A DNA stretch of 64,000 nt, from NCBI RefSeq assembly GCF_004345365.1, contig NZ_SLVF01000007.1, forward strand, positions 1 to 64,000, read 5' to 3'. Source of the DNA: Kribbella sp. VKM Ac-2568 (lineage in GTDB: Bacteria > Actinomycetota > Actinomycetes > Propionibacteriales > Kribbellaceae). The notes beneath the pieces were generated by a model. The model had not been told where the DNA came from, did not search any database, and saw only the letters and a program-made list of their open reading frames with translations. Made by a program: the position numbers and the translations under genes. Of this stretch, positions 54,303 to 62,219 are shown piece by piece. Every line of letters starts with the position of its first letter. Position 1 is the first letter of the stretch.

Positions 54303-54509
54303 ATGACCTTCGGCGGTGTCGACACGTACTACGACTACGACGAGCGGCAGTGGAAGCTCCGGCGCCTGGGTGGCGGTCCTGTGCGCAAGGGACGGGTTTG
54401 TCCGGTTGCGAAGCCCAGCTCCGACGAGAGCGCGAACCGTTCACCAAGCGCAGCGGAGTCACCTGGTGCGGAACCACCTAGTGGTGGAGTGCCAGGCCGT
54501 ACCTGGTGA
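54303..54509 (+). CDS. Possible small hypothetical protein (68 residues)
   Basis: A GAGG site lies 9 nt before the ATG. The product starts MTFGGVDTYYDYDERQW and becomes low-complexity Pro/Ser/Gly. It overlaps the 3' end of the convergent GAF-ANTAR gene by 32 nt. No family is recognised, so this may not be real. Confidence 0.35.
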   Translation: MTFGGVDTYYDYDERQWKLRRLGGGPVRKGRVCPVAKPSSDESANRSPSAAESPGAEPPSGGVPGRTW

Positions 54510-55245
54510 GGGCTTCGGGAAGGGTTCCGCGCTCCTGGGCCACGATGAACTGCGCGGCCACTTCCCGGACTTTCACGTTGGCGTTCTGCGAGCCGCGTTT
54601 CAGTACCTGGAAGGCGACGTCCGACCCGAGGCCGTACTTGTGCATCAGCAGACCTGTGGCCTGGCCGATCAGCTCCCGGGTCTCCAGCGCCGTCTGCAAC
54701 TGCCCGACCAGGGCCTTCGCGTGATGGAACAGCTGAGCGTTGTCGAAGGCCACCCCGGCATGCATTGCGAACAGCAGGACGACGTCGTACGTCGTGTCCT
54801 CGAAGGCGCCGACTTTGGAGGAGAAGAGGGCGAACGCGCCGGCTGACCCTCGGCTCGAGGGGAGGGGCAGCAACAGGCAACTGCAGACTCCGGCCTTCAC
54901 CATCGCGGCAGAGAACTCAGGCCAACGCGGATCAGCAGCCGCATCGCTGAGATGGTGGGGCTCCCCGTAGGTGAGTACGTCGTGCAGAGGACCGCCGTGG
55001 TGCAACAACTCCTTGGCGAGCTCGCTGCGGGACTGCTCCTCGAGCGGATCCGCCGCGATGCGATGGCTGCTGATCAGCTCCGGTCCGGCCTCGGACAGCA
55101 CAGCGATCGCCGCTTCTTCGCAGTCAGGCAGCATCCGGACCACCCGCTGGACGAACCGGTCGAGGGTGGCCGGGACATCGTCGTCCTCGATGAGCCGGGT
55201 GACCTCCGCCAACTCCCGGCCCAGCTCCATGATGTCCTGAGTCAT
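54478..55245 (-). CDS. GAF and ANTAR domain regulator (second copy)
   Basis: The 255-residue protein has a helical start, a GAF domain (about 30-180) and a C-terminal ANTAR domain (LETRELIGQATGLLMHKYGL, then VAFQVLKRGSQNANVKVREVA). It is expected to bind RNA hairpins and relieve termination when its GAF domain senses a signal. The ATG at 55245 follows AGAGGT; an in-frame start at 55311 is less likely. Confidence 0.9.
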   Translation of the reverse strand: MTQDIMELGRELAEVTRLIEDDDVPATLDRFVQRVVRMLPDCEEAAIAVLSEAGPELISSHRIAADPLEEQSRSELAKELLHHGGPLHDVLTYGEPHHLSDAAADPRWPEFSAAMVKAGVCSCLLLPLPSSRGSAGAFALFSSKVGAFEDTTYDVVLLFAMHAGVAFDNAQLFHHAKALVGQLQTALETRELIGQATGLLMHKYGLGSDVAFQVLKRGSQNANVKVREVAAQFIVAQERGTLPEALTRYGLALHH

Positions 55246-55343
55246 CCGGCTACCTCTTGTTCCCTCTCCGGCCGAACCAGCCCAGACCTCAATGGAACGG
55301 GCCGTAAACACCCCCCGTACCCCGCTCCAAACTGGAGCCCGCG

Positions 55344-55856
55344 TCAGCGCCAGATACGGCGGTCGGCGGGGCCGCCGGGAACGGGTTCGAACGCGACGTC
55401 CTCGGCAGGTACCGGTTCGCCGTTCTCGTCGAGGAAGCCGACGGTGGCGAGTCCGCCGGTTCGGGTGTTGCGCCGCAGTACTGTCGGGCCGTCTGCGCGC
55501 GGCACGTGCACGTCACCCCACTGTTGCAAGGCCGCGAGCACGATCTTCAGGTCCACGCCGGCCGGCGTGAGGTGGTACGACGACCGGGTGCGCTCACCCT
55601 CCGCCCGGTACTCGCGCTTCTCCAGCACTCCCGCCTCGACCAGCGCGGCCAGCCGGTTCGCGAGGATGTTCGGTGCGATGCCGAGTACTTCGCGGAAGTC
55701 GGCGAACCGGGTGAAGCCGCGGTGCGCCTCACGCAGGATCAGCAGTGCCCACCGATCGCCGACCAGGTCGAGCGCGCGGGCGATCGAGCAGGTCGGCAGG
55801 GTGTCAGTCTCAGTGCTCATCTCAGGGCTCATCTCAAGGCTCATCTCAGGGCTCAT
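55344..55856 (-). CDS. HxlR-family transcriptional regulator
   Basis: The 170-residue protein has an HxlR winged helix: C23 in LPTCSIARALDLVGDRWALLILREA, FADFREVLGIAPNILANRL and the wing YHLTPAG. It is longer than usual by about 50 C-terminal residues. Its first 16 residues are a four-residue repeat (MSPE, MSLE, MSPE, MSTE) encoded by 12-bp repeats, so four ATG codons are in frame. The first has GAGGAGG 4 nt upstream and overlaps the MFS stop (ATGA). Confidence 0.9.
   Translation of the reverse strand: MSPEMSLEMSPEMSTETDTLPTCSIARALDLVGDRWALLILREAHRGFTRFADFREVLGIAPNILANRLAALVEAGVLEKREYRAEGERTRSSYHLTPAGVDLKIVLAALQQWGDVHVPRADGPTVLRRNTRTGGLATVGFLDENGEPVPAEDVAFEPVPGGPADRRIWR
55815..55856. repeat. 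12-bp tandem repeat at the HxlR start codon
   Basis: Three and a half near-identical copies of GCTCATCTCAGG (plus-strand reading) encode four in-frame ATG codons at the start of the HxlR gene. Changes in copy number would keep frame but alter the start distance. Confidence 0.8.
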
Positions 55857-57100
55857 CGAACCTCCTCGGCCACGCTACCGCCGCCCCGTACCGCGAGAAG
55901 CCGCGCCACCGCGAAGGTGAGGAGTGCGACCACGCCGATCGCCAGCACACCCAGCAGCAACGCGGTGCTCAGGCCGGACGCCGTGGCGATCAGTCCGAGC
56001 GTGAGCGCGACCGCGCCTTGGCCCACGTACGCCACCAGGTAGACACCGGCGACGGTGCCACCGCGATGGTGAGCCGGGGCGTGGGTCGCGATGAGTCCGA
56101 GTCCGCCGGAGAAGAGCAGACCGTAGCTGACGCCGCCGAGCAGGCTGGTGACGATGAACAGCGGCAGCGAGTGGGCCGTGGCCGACACTTCCAGCAGCGC
56201 GAGAGCGGCCAGCACGGTGCCGGTGCCGATCTGGACCTGGCGGCCTGCCGGCACGCTCCGGGTGGCGATCGCGGTCAAGCCACCCACCGCCGAGAGGATC
56301 GCCAGCACCAGACCGATCACGAAGATGTTCGTCGAGCCGATCAGATCACGCCCGAGCTGGGCGCCGAGCGCCAGGAAGACCGAGCCGAACGCGTACGACG
56401 TGGTCACCGCGAGCGCGGACGCGGCGTACAGGAGACGGATGCCCTTCGCAACCCTGATCGGGCGCGGCCGCCAGGGGCCCTGCGACTCGTCCTTGGTGTG
56501 TCGCGGCATCATCCAGACGAACGGGACCACGGCCGCGATCACGCCCAGCAGGACCCAGAAGTCCAGGTGCTGCGGCGCCGGCGCGTACTCGATCAGGCCG
56601 CCGCCGACGATCGTTGCCAGCGCCAGACCGGTCGCCGTCGCGGCGGTGGTGATGGATGAGGCCCGCGCCACCTTGCCACGAGCGCTGAACTCGACCGCCG
56701 CGGCGGTCGCCGGGGTGAGCGCCAGACCGACGCCCGCTCCCATCAAGGCGCGCCCGGCGTAGACCCAGCCCACCGAGGGCGCGAGCGCGAACAGGAGGAC
56801 GCCGGCCAGCAGGGCGCCCACGCCGTACAGCATCGTCGCGCGGCGGCCGATGTAGTCGGACAGTTGGCCGAAGACCAGCAGGAACACCACCAGGACGATG
56901 GGGTAGACAGCGAAGATCGCGGTCGTCGCGGTCGGCGTCAGATGCCAGGTCCGGGCGTACAGCGGGTAGGTGGTGGTCGGGGCCGCGCTCGTCCAGAGGC
57001 TGAGGCCGGCGACGGCGGCCGCCGTCCAGAAGCTGGCCCGGCGGCTCAGAGTGCGGGGCGCCCGACGCGTCGCGATGGCGGGCAGTTCGGCGATGGTCAT
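55853..57100 (-). CDS. MFS transporter, 12-helix
   Basis: The 415-residue protein has 12 membrane helices and motif A FGQLSDYIGRRATML near 77-91. It resembles sugar/drug exporters. It is co-transcribed with the HxlR gene (stop and start overlap), so HxlR probably controls its own operon. A 23-bp inverted repeat lies 38 nt before the ATG at 57100. Confidence 0.9.
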   Translation of the reverse strand: MTIAELPAIATRRAPRTLSRRASFWTAAAVAGLSLWTSAAPTTTYPLYARTWHLTPTATTAIFAVYPIVLVVFLLVFGQLSDYIGRRATMLYGVGALLAGVLLFALAPSVGWVYAGRALMGAGVGLALTPATAAAVEFSARGKVARASSITTAATATGLALATIVGGGLIEYAPAPQHLDFWVLLGVIAAVVPFVWMMPRHTKDESQGPWRPRPIRVAKGIRLLYAASALAVTTSYAFGSVFLALGAQLGRDLIGSTNIFVIGLVLAILSAVGGLTAIATRSVPAGRQVQIGTGTVLAALALLEVSATAHSLPLFIVTSLLGGVSYGLLFSGGLGLIATHAPAHHRGGTVAGVYLVAYVGQGAVALTLGLIATASGLSTALLLGVLAIGVVALLTFAVARLLAVRGGGSVAEEVR

Positions 57101-57137
57101 GCGGTGATCCGTTCCGGGGGCCGCGCTGTCCGGTCCC

Positions 57138-57160
57138 CTGGGTTGCTCGATGCAACCCAG
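57138..57160. promoter_or_regulatory. Operator-like inverted repeat before the MFS-HxlR operon
   Basis: CTGGGTTGC and GCAACCCAG are perfect 9-bp arms around TCGAT, 37 nt before the MFS start codon. HxlR dimers bind dyads of about this size, and the regulator gene is in the operon. Confidence 0.65.
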
Positions 57161-57278
57161 AACGCCTGAGTAGCGTCACGCAATCCAGCCCATCGTGTGA
57201 CCCTGATCACGAGGCTCGCCGCCGCCTTCTGGCCGGAGCCGCCGAGCCGCCTCGAGGAGTTCGATCAAGTCGATGGGT

Positions 57279-57299
57279 ATCGATTGACATTCAATCGAT
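57279..57299. promoter_or_regulatory. Operator-like inverted repeat before the anti-sigma/ABC operon
   Basis: ATCGATTG and CAATCGAT are perfect 8-bp arms around ACATT, 103 nt before the ATG at 57403. It is an AT-rich island in the gap and looks like a TetR- or PadR-type operator. No matching regulator lies next to it. The rest of the 57101-57402 gap shows nothing else. Confidence 0.6.
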
Positions 57300-57402
57300 T
57301 GTGAGTGATCTTCGATGCACGGGTATTGCTGAGGTCGCTCGGCGGGGGCGTCGAGCCAGTGCCCGGTCCACGAGGTCGTCGCGCGACAGGAGTTGAGGAT
57401 TC

Positions 57403-58399
57403 ATGCGTCATCCGAGTGAAGGTGTGCTTCGCCGGCTGGTCGACGAGCCGGCCGGGGTCGCAGACTCCGACCGCGAGCACCTGGCCGGCTGCGAGCAGTG
57501 CCTCGGCAGACTGGCCGCGGCACGCGACAACCGCGCATCGGGTGACCGCAGCAGCCACGGCAGGGGTGCCTCACCGGTCCCGCGCACTTTGGCGGCGCCC
57601 TCTCGTCGCGGCCCTCGCCCTGGCGGTCACTCTCACCGCCGCCGGTACTGCGGCCGCCAACGACTGGTTGCCGATCTTCCAGACGAAGGCGATCGCTCCG
57701 GTGAGCTTCAGCGCCGGCGACTTGGTCGGGCTGCCGGACCTACACGCATACGGCGTCGTCAAGGTGACCGGTGACAGCGGACTGAGGCGAGTCCCCGACG
57801 CGGCGGCGGCCGCAGTACAGACCGGGCTCGACGTGCCGAAGGTGAACACCCTGCCGCGCGGGGTCAGCGGCGAGTCCGAGTACCGGGTTGCGGGCAAAGT
57901 GAGCGTGACCTTCACCTTCTCGACCGATCGGGCCGCGCAGGCTGCCGAGAAGGCGGGGAAGACGTTGCCGCCTCCGCCGCCGGGGCTCGACGGTGGTCAA
58001 CTGCGGCTCTCCGCCGGTCCGGGGGTCGTGCAGGTCTGGTCGTCGGACGCCGGGGCGCCGGCCCTCATTGTCGGACGCGCCGTCGCTCCGTCGGCATCGT
58101 CGTCCGGGGTGCCAATCGCCACCGTCCGCGACTACCTCCTTTCGCTTCCCGGCGTACCCGAGAAGGTCGCGGCTCAGCTCAGGACTTTCGCGGGTGATGG
58201 CTCGACCTTGCCGCTGCCCGTTCCGGCCGACCAGGTGACCACGTCATCGGCCACTGTGAACGGGAGCTCAGCGACTGTGCTGACCGCGCGCGACCAGACG
58301 ATGGCCGCCGTCGTCTGGGTGAATGACGGCATCGTGACTGCCGTGGCCGGGTCGCTCGACCCCGACGAGCTCCTGCCCGTCGCCCGGGAGCTGCGGTGA
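57403..58399 (+). pseudogene. Anti-sigma-like zinc-finger membrane protein, interrupted by a frameshift
   Basis: From ATG 57403 the first frame encodes a zinc-binding anti-sigma motif, H26-x3-C30-x2-C33 (HLAGCEQC), as in ZAS proteins. Around 57510-57550 coding sense moves to the -1 frame, which then reads a basic stretch, a membrane helix (LVAALALAVTLTAAGTAAA) and a large extracytoplasmic domain up to 58399. One gene has probably been split by a 1- or 2-bp indel; programmed frameshifting or a sequencing error are alternatives. No sigma gene is adjacent. The 3' end overlaps the ABC ATPase gene. Confidence 0.7.
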
Positions 58400-59256
58400 C
58401 CCTGGATCCCGACCCCGTCGACACCGAGACCACTAGCGGAACTCCGTCTGTTGGTGACGACGCCGCGCGTCGGGCGGCTGCGGCGTTGGTAGCGGGTTTG
58501 CCGCCGTCGGCCGCTGTCTGGTGCTCCGGCGTGCGCAAACGCTATGGCCGACGGCCGGCCGTTCAGGACGTGTCACTGGAGGTCGGCCGCGGCGAAGTGG
58601 TCGGACTGCTCGGCCCGAACGGCGCCGGCAAGACCACCGTGATCAAGATGCTCCTCGGCCTCACCCACCCCGATGCGGGAGAGGTCATGCTGCTCGGCCG
58701 CCCCGCGACGGATCCAGCCGCCCGGGCCCGCGTCGGCTATCTCCCCGAGCTTTTCCGGTACCAGCCGTGGTTGAGCGCGTCCGAAGTACTCGCCCTGCAC
58801 GCCCGGCTGGCGGGCAGTGGCGTGCCCACGCAACAGCAGCTCGACTGTCTGGCGCTCGTCGGCCTGGCCGAACGGGCCCGTGATCGCGTGGGTGGCTTCT
58901 CGAAGGGAATGCAGCAGCGCCTCGGACTGGCGGTCGCCCTGGTGGCCAAGCCCGAGCTCGTGATCCTGGACGAGCCGACCAGCGCTCTGGATCCGCTCGG
59001 CCGGGCGGACGTCCGCGACATCGTGCTGGACCTGAAGTCCCGCGGCGTCGCCGTACTGCTCAACTCGCACCTGATCGGCGAGGTCGAGCGGGTCTGCGAT
59101 CGGGTGGTCATCCTCGGACGATGCAACGGTCATTCCCGCTCTGGTACGGGACCTCGTTGCCCAGGGCACCGAAGTGCACGCCGTCGAGCCTGCCGCATCA
59201 GCTTGGAGGACCGCCTGCTCGGCATCCTCCGCGCGGATCAAGGAGACGACCGATGA
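58396..59256 (+). CDS. ABC transporter ATP-binding protein with a disturbed C-terminal segment
   Basis: The 286-residue product has Walker A GPNGAGKT, signature FSKGMQQRLGLA (ABC signature variant SKGM), and Walker B LVILDEPTSALD, typical of ABC-2-type exporters. After CDRVVILG (position about 59115) the frame gives a basic, unnatural stretch until RISLEDRLLGIL near 59200. The +1 frame across this interval reads a natural DDATVIPALVRDLVAQGTEV, so two compensating indels seem to flank it. The ATPase core is intact. Stop and next start overlap (ATGA). Confidence 0.85.
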   Translation: MTLDPDPVDTETTSGTPSVGDDAARRAAAALVAGLPPSAAVWCSGVRKRYGRRPAVQDVSLEVGRGEVVGLLGPNGAGKTTVIKMLLGLTHPDAGEVMLLGRPATDPAARARVGYLPELFRYQPWLSASEVLALHARLAGSGVPTQQQLDCLALVGLAERARDRVGGFSKGMQQRLGLAVALVAKPELVILDEPTSALDPLGRADVRDIVLDLKSRGVAVLLNSHLIGEVERVCDRVVILGRCNGHSRSGTGPRCPGHRSARRRACRISLEDRLLGILRADQGDDR

Positions 59257-60124
59257 GGATCGTGGTGATCGTCGCCGGACTCACCCTGCGCGAGGCGTCC
59301 CGCCGGCGGGACGCGAGGCGTCCCGCCGGCGGGTCCTGCTGGCTCTCGCCGTGCTGACCCTCCTGCTGCTCGGGCTGAGCGCGTGGGGATTCTCGCGCCT
59401 GGCCGCCGAGTCCACCCAGGGCTCACTCACGAGTGGCGAGGCCCGGCTGGCGGCCTCCCAAGTACTGAACCTGGTGATGTTCGGTTTCAGCCTGATCGCA
59501 GCCCTCGGTACGGCGTTCCTGGCCGGGCCGACGCTGTCCGGCGAGACGGAGTCGGGGATCGCCCTGGCCGTGCTGGCCCGGCCGATCCGCCGTTCCGCGT
59601 TCCTGCTCGGCATGTGGCTGGGACTGGTTGCCTTCGGCAGCGGTTTCGTCGTACTCGCCGGGCTGGCCCAATGCCTCGTGGTCCGGTGGACGGTGGACTA
59701 CTGGCCTCCACATCCCGCGGCCGCGCTCGCCCTCCTCGCCGGCGAGACGATCGTGCTGCTCACGCTCGCAGTACTGCTGTCGACGGTGGTCTCACCGATG
59801 GCTTCAGGCGTGGTCACGGTCGGCCTGTTCGGTGCGACCTGGGTGGCCGGTGTGGTCGGAGGCGTCGGCGCGGCCCTCGGCAACGACGGCATCGCACGGG
59901 TCGGCACTGTCTCACGCATCCTCCTACCCACCGACGGCTTGTGGCGCGGGGCGATGCACGCGCTGCAGGACCCGGTCGCCCTGGCCCAGTTCGGCTCCGA
60001 GATGCAAGGCTTCCCCTTCCTGAGCGACGCCCCTCTGGCGGGCGCCTACCTCGCCTGGGCCGCGCCGTGGGTAGCCATGGTCTGGGCTCTGACAGCAATC
60101 TCCTTCCTACGAAAGGACCTGTAG
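59253..60124 (+). pseudogene. ABC-2-type permease, frameshifted by a 23-bp tandem duplication
   Basis: From ATG 59253 the frame reads MRIVVIVAGLTLREASRRR and is then broken by a 23-bp direct duplication at 59289-59333. Removing one copy restores the frame into VLLALAVLTLLLLGLSAWGF and six membrane helices to the stop at 60124. The permease body is otherwise intact. It would form an exporter with the ATPase upstream. Slippage back to one copy would repair the gene, so it may be a reversible switch or a recent lesion. Confidence 0.8.
59289..59333. repeat. 23-bp tandem duplication in the permease gene
   Basis: The 22 bases at 59289-59310 (beginning CGCGAGGCGTCCCGCC) are repeated exactly at 59312-59333, period 23. 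Because 23 is not a multiple of three, it shifts the reading frame. Confidence 0.92.
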
Positions 60125-60158
60125 CAGGCCTGGCTCTGATCCCTTGATCTGCGGTCTG

Positions 60159-61088
60159 TCAGCGGAACACCTCTCGGAATCCCTCTCGCCAGGACGGGTA
60201 CTCCAGGGTCCAGCCCAGCTCCGACTTGGCCTTGGCGTTGGTGGCCGCGGGGAGTTGGTTGCCGTAGTACACGGCTTGGACGCCGAGCGTCTTCTCGGCC
60301 TCCTCCACAGAGACGCACCACGGCAGAGGTGCGTCCAGGATTCCGGCCAGGTACGGCAGCCACTCGGCCTGAGCGGCAGGCTCGTCGTCCACGACATTGT
60401 AGACGCCGGGGCTGCCGCGGTCGACCGCCTGCACGGTGGCCGACACAGCGTCGGTCACGTGCACGAACGGGTACCGGCCGGCACCAGCGCCGACGATCGG
60501 CAGGTCACCCATCTGGACCTTGACCGCCTGTTCCCCACCCGGCCCGATCGCGGTGCCCGCGCCGTACAGGAACCCGTAGCGAAGGACGACGCCTTCGATT
60601 CCCGGTGTGCCCAGCACCAGTTCTTCGGCCGCGAGGTTCGCCTGGATGTGGCTTCCGATCGGCCCCGGACCTTCGAGGTACAGGGGTGACGACTCGTCCG
60701 TAGGACCGGATCCGGGCTGGGTCATGAAGCTGGCGCTCTGTGCGACGACCCGACGGCTGCCGGCTTCGCGAGCCGCGCTCATCACTGTCTGCGTTCCCTC
60801 GCTCCGCAGCCGGTTGGTCGCTGCCAGCCACTTACCGTAGTCACGGGACGGCAGGGAGAGCGCAGTCATCAGGTTGACGATCACCTCCGGTCCCGCCTCG
60901 AGGATCACCAGACGCACCGCGGAATCGTCGAAGCCGTTCATCACGACCGGCCGCGCACCGAGTGCCTCCACTACGCGGAGGTTGTCCGGCTGGGTGGTGC
61001 TGGCCGTGACCTCGTGGCCCCGGTCTACCAGCGCATCGACGAGCGGCCGGCCCACGACCCCTGTTCCCCCTGCGACGAAGACTCGCAT
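60159..61088 (-). CDS. NAD-dependent epimerase/dehydratase-family protein
   Basis: The 309-residue protein is an extended short-chain dehydrogenase: GGTGVVGRPLVDAL at 7-20 binds the dinucleotide, and later segments (YNVVDDEPAAQAEWLPYLA) follow the sugar-epimerase pattern. The catalytic YxxxK tyrosine-lysine pair is not obvious, so it may be an atypical or isomerase-like member. AAGGAG lies 6 nt before the ATG at 61088. Confidence 0.85.
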   Translation of the reverse strand: MRVFVAGGTGVVGRPLVDALVDRGHEVTASTTQPDNLRVVEALGARPVVMNGFDDSAVRLVILEAGPEVIVNLMTALSLPSRDYGKWLAATNRLRSEGTQTVMSAAREAGSRRVVAQSASFMTQPGSGPTDESSPLYLEGPGPIGSHIQANLAAEELVLGTPGIEGVVLRYGFLYGAGTAIGPGGEQAVKVQMGDLPIVGAGAGRYPFVHVTDAVSATVQAVDRGSPGVYNVVDDEPAAQAEWLPYLAGILDAPLPWCVSVEEAEKTLGVQAVYYGNQLPAATNAKAKSELGWTLEYPSWREGFREVFR

Positions 61089-61354
61089 GGTCATCTCCTT
61101 GCTGTCATGGCTGGGTGTGGCTCGTTCACCGTCGCTCACTGGAGCGGCGTTCGCACCCTGGGGAGTCCCTGGTCCGGCCACGTGCCACCGATGACTTCGG
61201 TACGGCGGGCGTCGGTCCCGCCCGGACCGCATGCCCTCGAACCGATGGGCCGACGCGTGCCCAGTGTCTGTACCAGGGCATCACCCAGGGGCGACCAGGG
61301 CGCCGGCGGCGAAGACTGCAGACAACCCCCGACAACGGACCAAGGAGTTCACTC

Positions 61355-61867
61355 ATGACCAGTTCGCAAGTTGCCGAAGGCAACGCGGCAACGGCATCCG
61401 GCACGACGGCTGTCCCGTTCCGGCTCGAAGTCGTCGTCATCCCGGTCGCCGACTTCGACCGCGCCAAGGCGTTCTACACAGGGCTGGGGTGGCGGGTCGA
61501 CGCCGAAGCCGACCTCGGCGACGGCTACCGGCTGATGCAGCTCACGCCGCCCGGGTCGAACGCCTCGATCATCTTCGGCACCCAGGTCACCGCCGCGCAG
61601 CCTGGGTCCTTCGACGGGCTGCTCCTGGTGGTCGACAACATCGACGAGGCCCGCAACGCCCTCCTCGCGCAAGGCGTCGAGGTGAGCGAGGCATTCCACG
61701 ATGCCGGTGGCGGCCCGATCGGCGGCTTCCAGATCGGCGACCAGGGACGCGCTCCCGGCCACGACCCGCAGGGCCGGTCCTACGCCACCTATGCCTCGTT
61801 CCACGACACCGAGGGCAACCGCTGGCTGCTGCAAGAGATCACCCAGCGACTTCCCGGTCGAGTCTGA
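61355..61867 (+). CDS. VOC-family (glyoxalase/bleomycin-resistance-like) protein
   Basis: The 170-residue protein has two VOC modules: LEVVVIPVADFDRAKAFYTGLGW near 24-46 and a closing FHDTEGNRWLLQEI. AAGGAG precedes the ATG. VOC proteins bind metal and a small molecule or antibiotic; the substrate cannot be inferred. The small gene at 61977 follows and is likely co-transcribed. Confidence 0.9.
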   Translation: MTSSQVAEGNAATASGTTAVPFRLEVVVIPVADFDRAKAFYTGLGWRVDAEADLGDGYRLMQLTPPGSNASIIFGTQVTAAQPGSFDGLLLVVDNIDEARNALLAQGVEVSEAFHDAGGGPIGGFQIGDQGRAPGHDPQGRSYATYASFHDTEGNRWLLQEITQRLPGRV

Positions 61868-61976
61868 CCGCAGTCGCCCCGGCGCTCGCTGTGCTCTTGC
61901 CTCGAGGTCAAGCAGCCGCTCGGCGAGCGGCCGGGGCCGGCGCATAATCTATTAGCCGACCCCTTGGAGGTCCCTG

Positions 61977-62201
61977 ATGAGTAACACCGATGTGGCGTCC
62001 CTGGCAGACCTGCTGCATGAGACCGCCGAGCGCCACGGCGCGTTCGAGGAGGCTGCCCCACCGCACGACTGGTGGGACTGGTACGCGGCGTATATGCGTG
62101 CACGCGAGAACGGGAGTAATGCGGACGAGGCGTCCTCGGCTGCCGACCGGTACATGGCGGAGGTCAAGCACATCGTCGTCACCCCCACTGGCGCAGGCTA
62201 G
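61977..62201 (+). CDS. Small tryptophan-rich protein, often beside VOC genes
   Basis: The 74-residue protein contains a short block, PPHDWWDWYAAYMRARENG, and ends EVKHIVV. Small proteins with this DWWDWY block are common in actinomycetes, often labelled bleomycin-resistance-related because they are fused to or follow VOC genes. GGAGG lies 7 nt before the ATG. Its real role is unknown. Confidence 0.85.
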   Translation: MSNTDVASLADLLHETAERHGAFEEAAPPHDWWDWYAAYMRARENGSNADEASSAADRYMAEVKHIVVTPTGAG

Positions 62202-62219
62202 CGATTGTGGGCATTCGGC

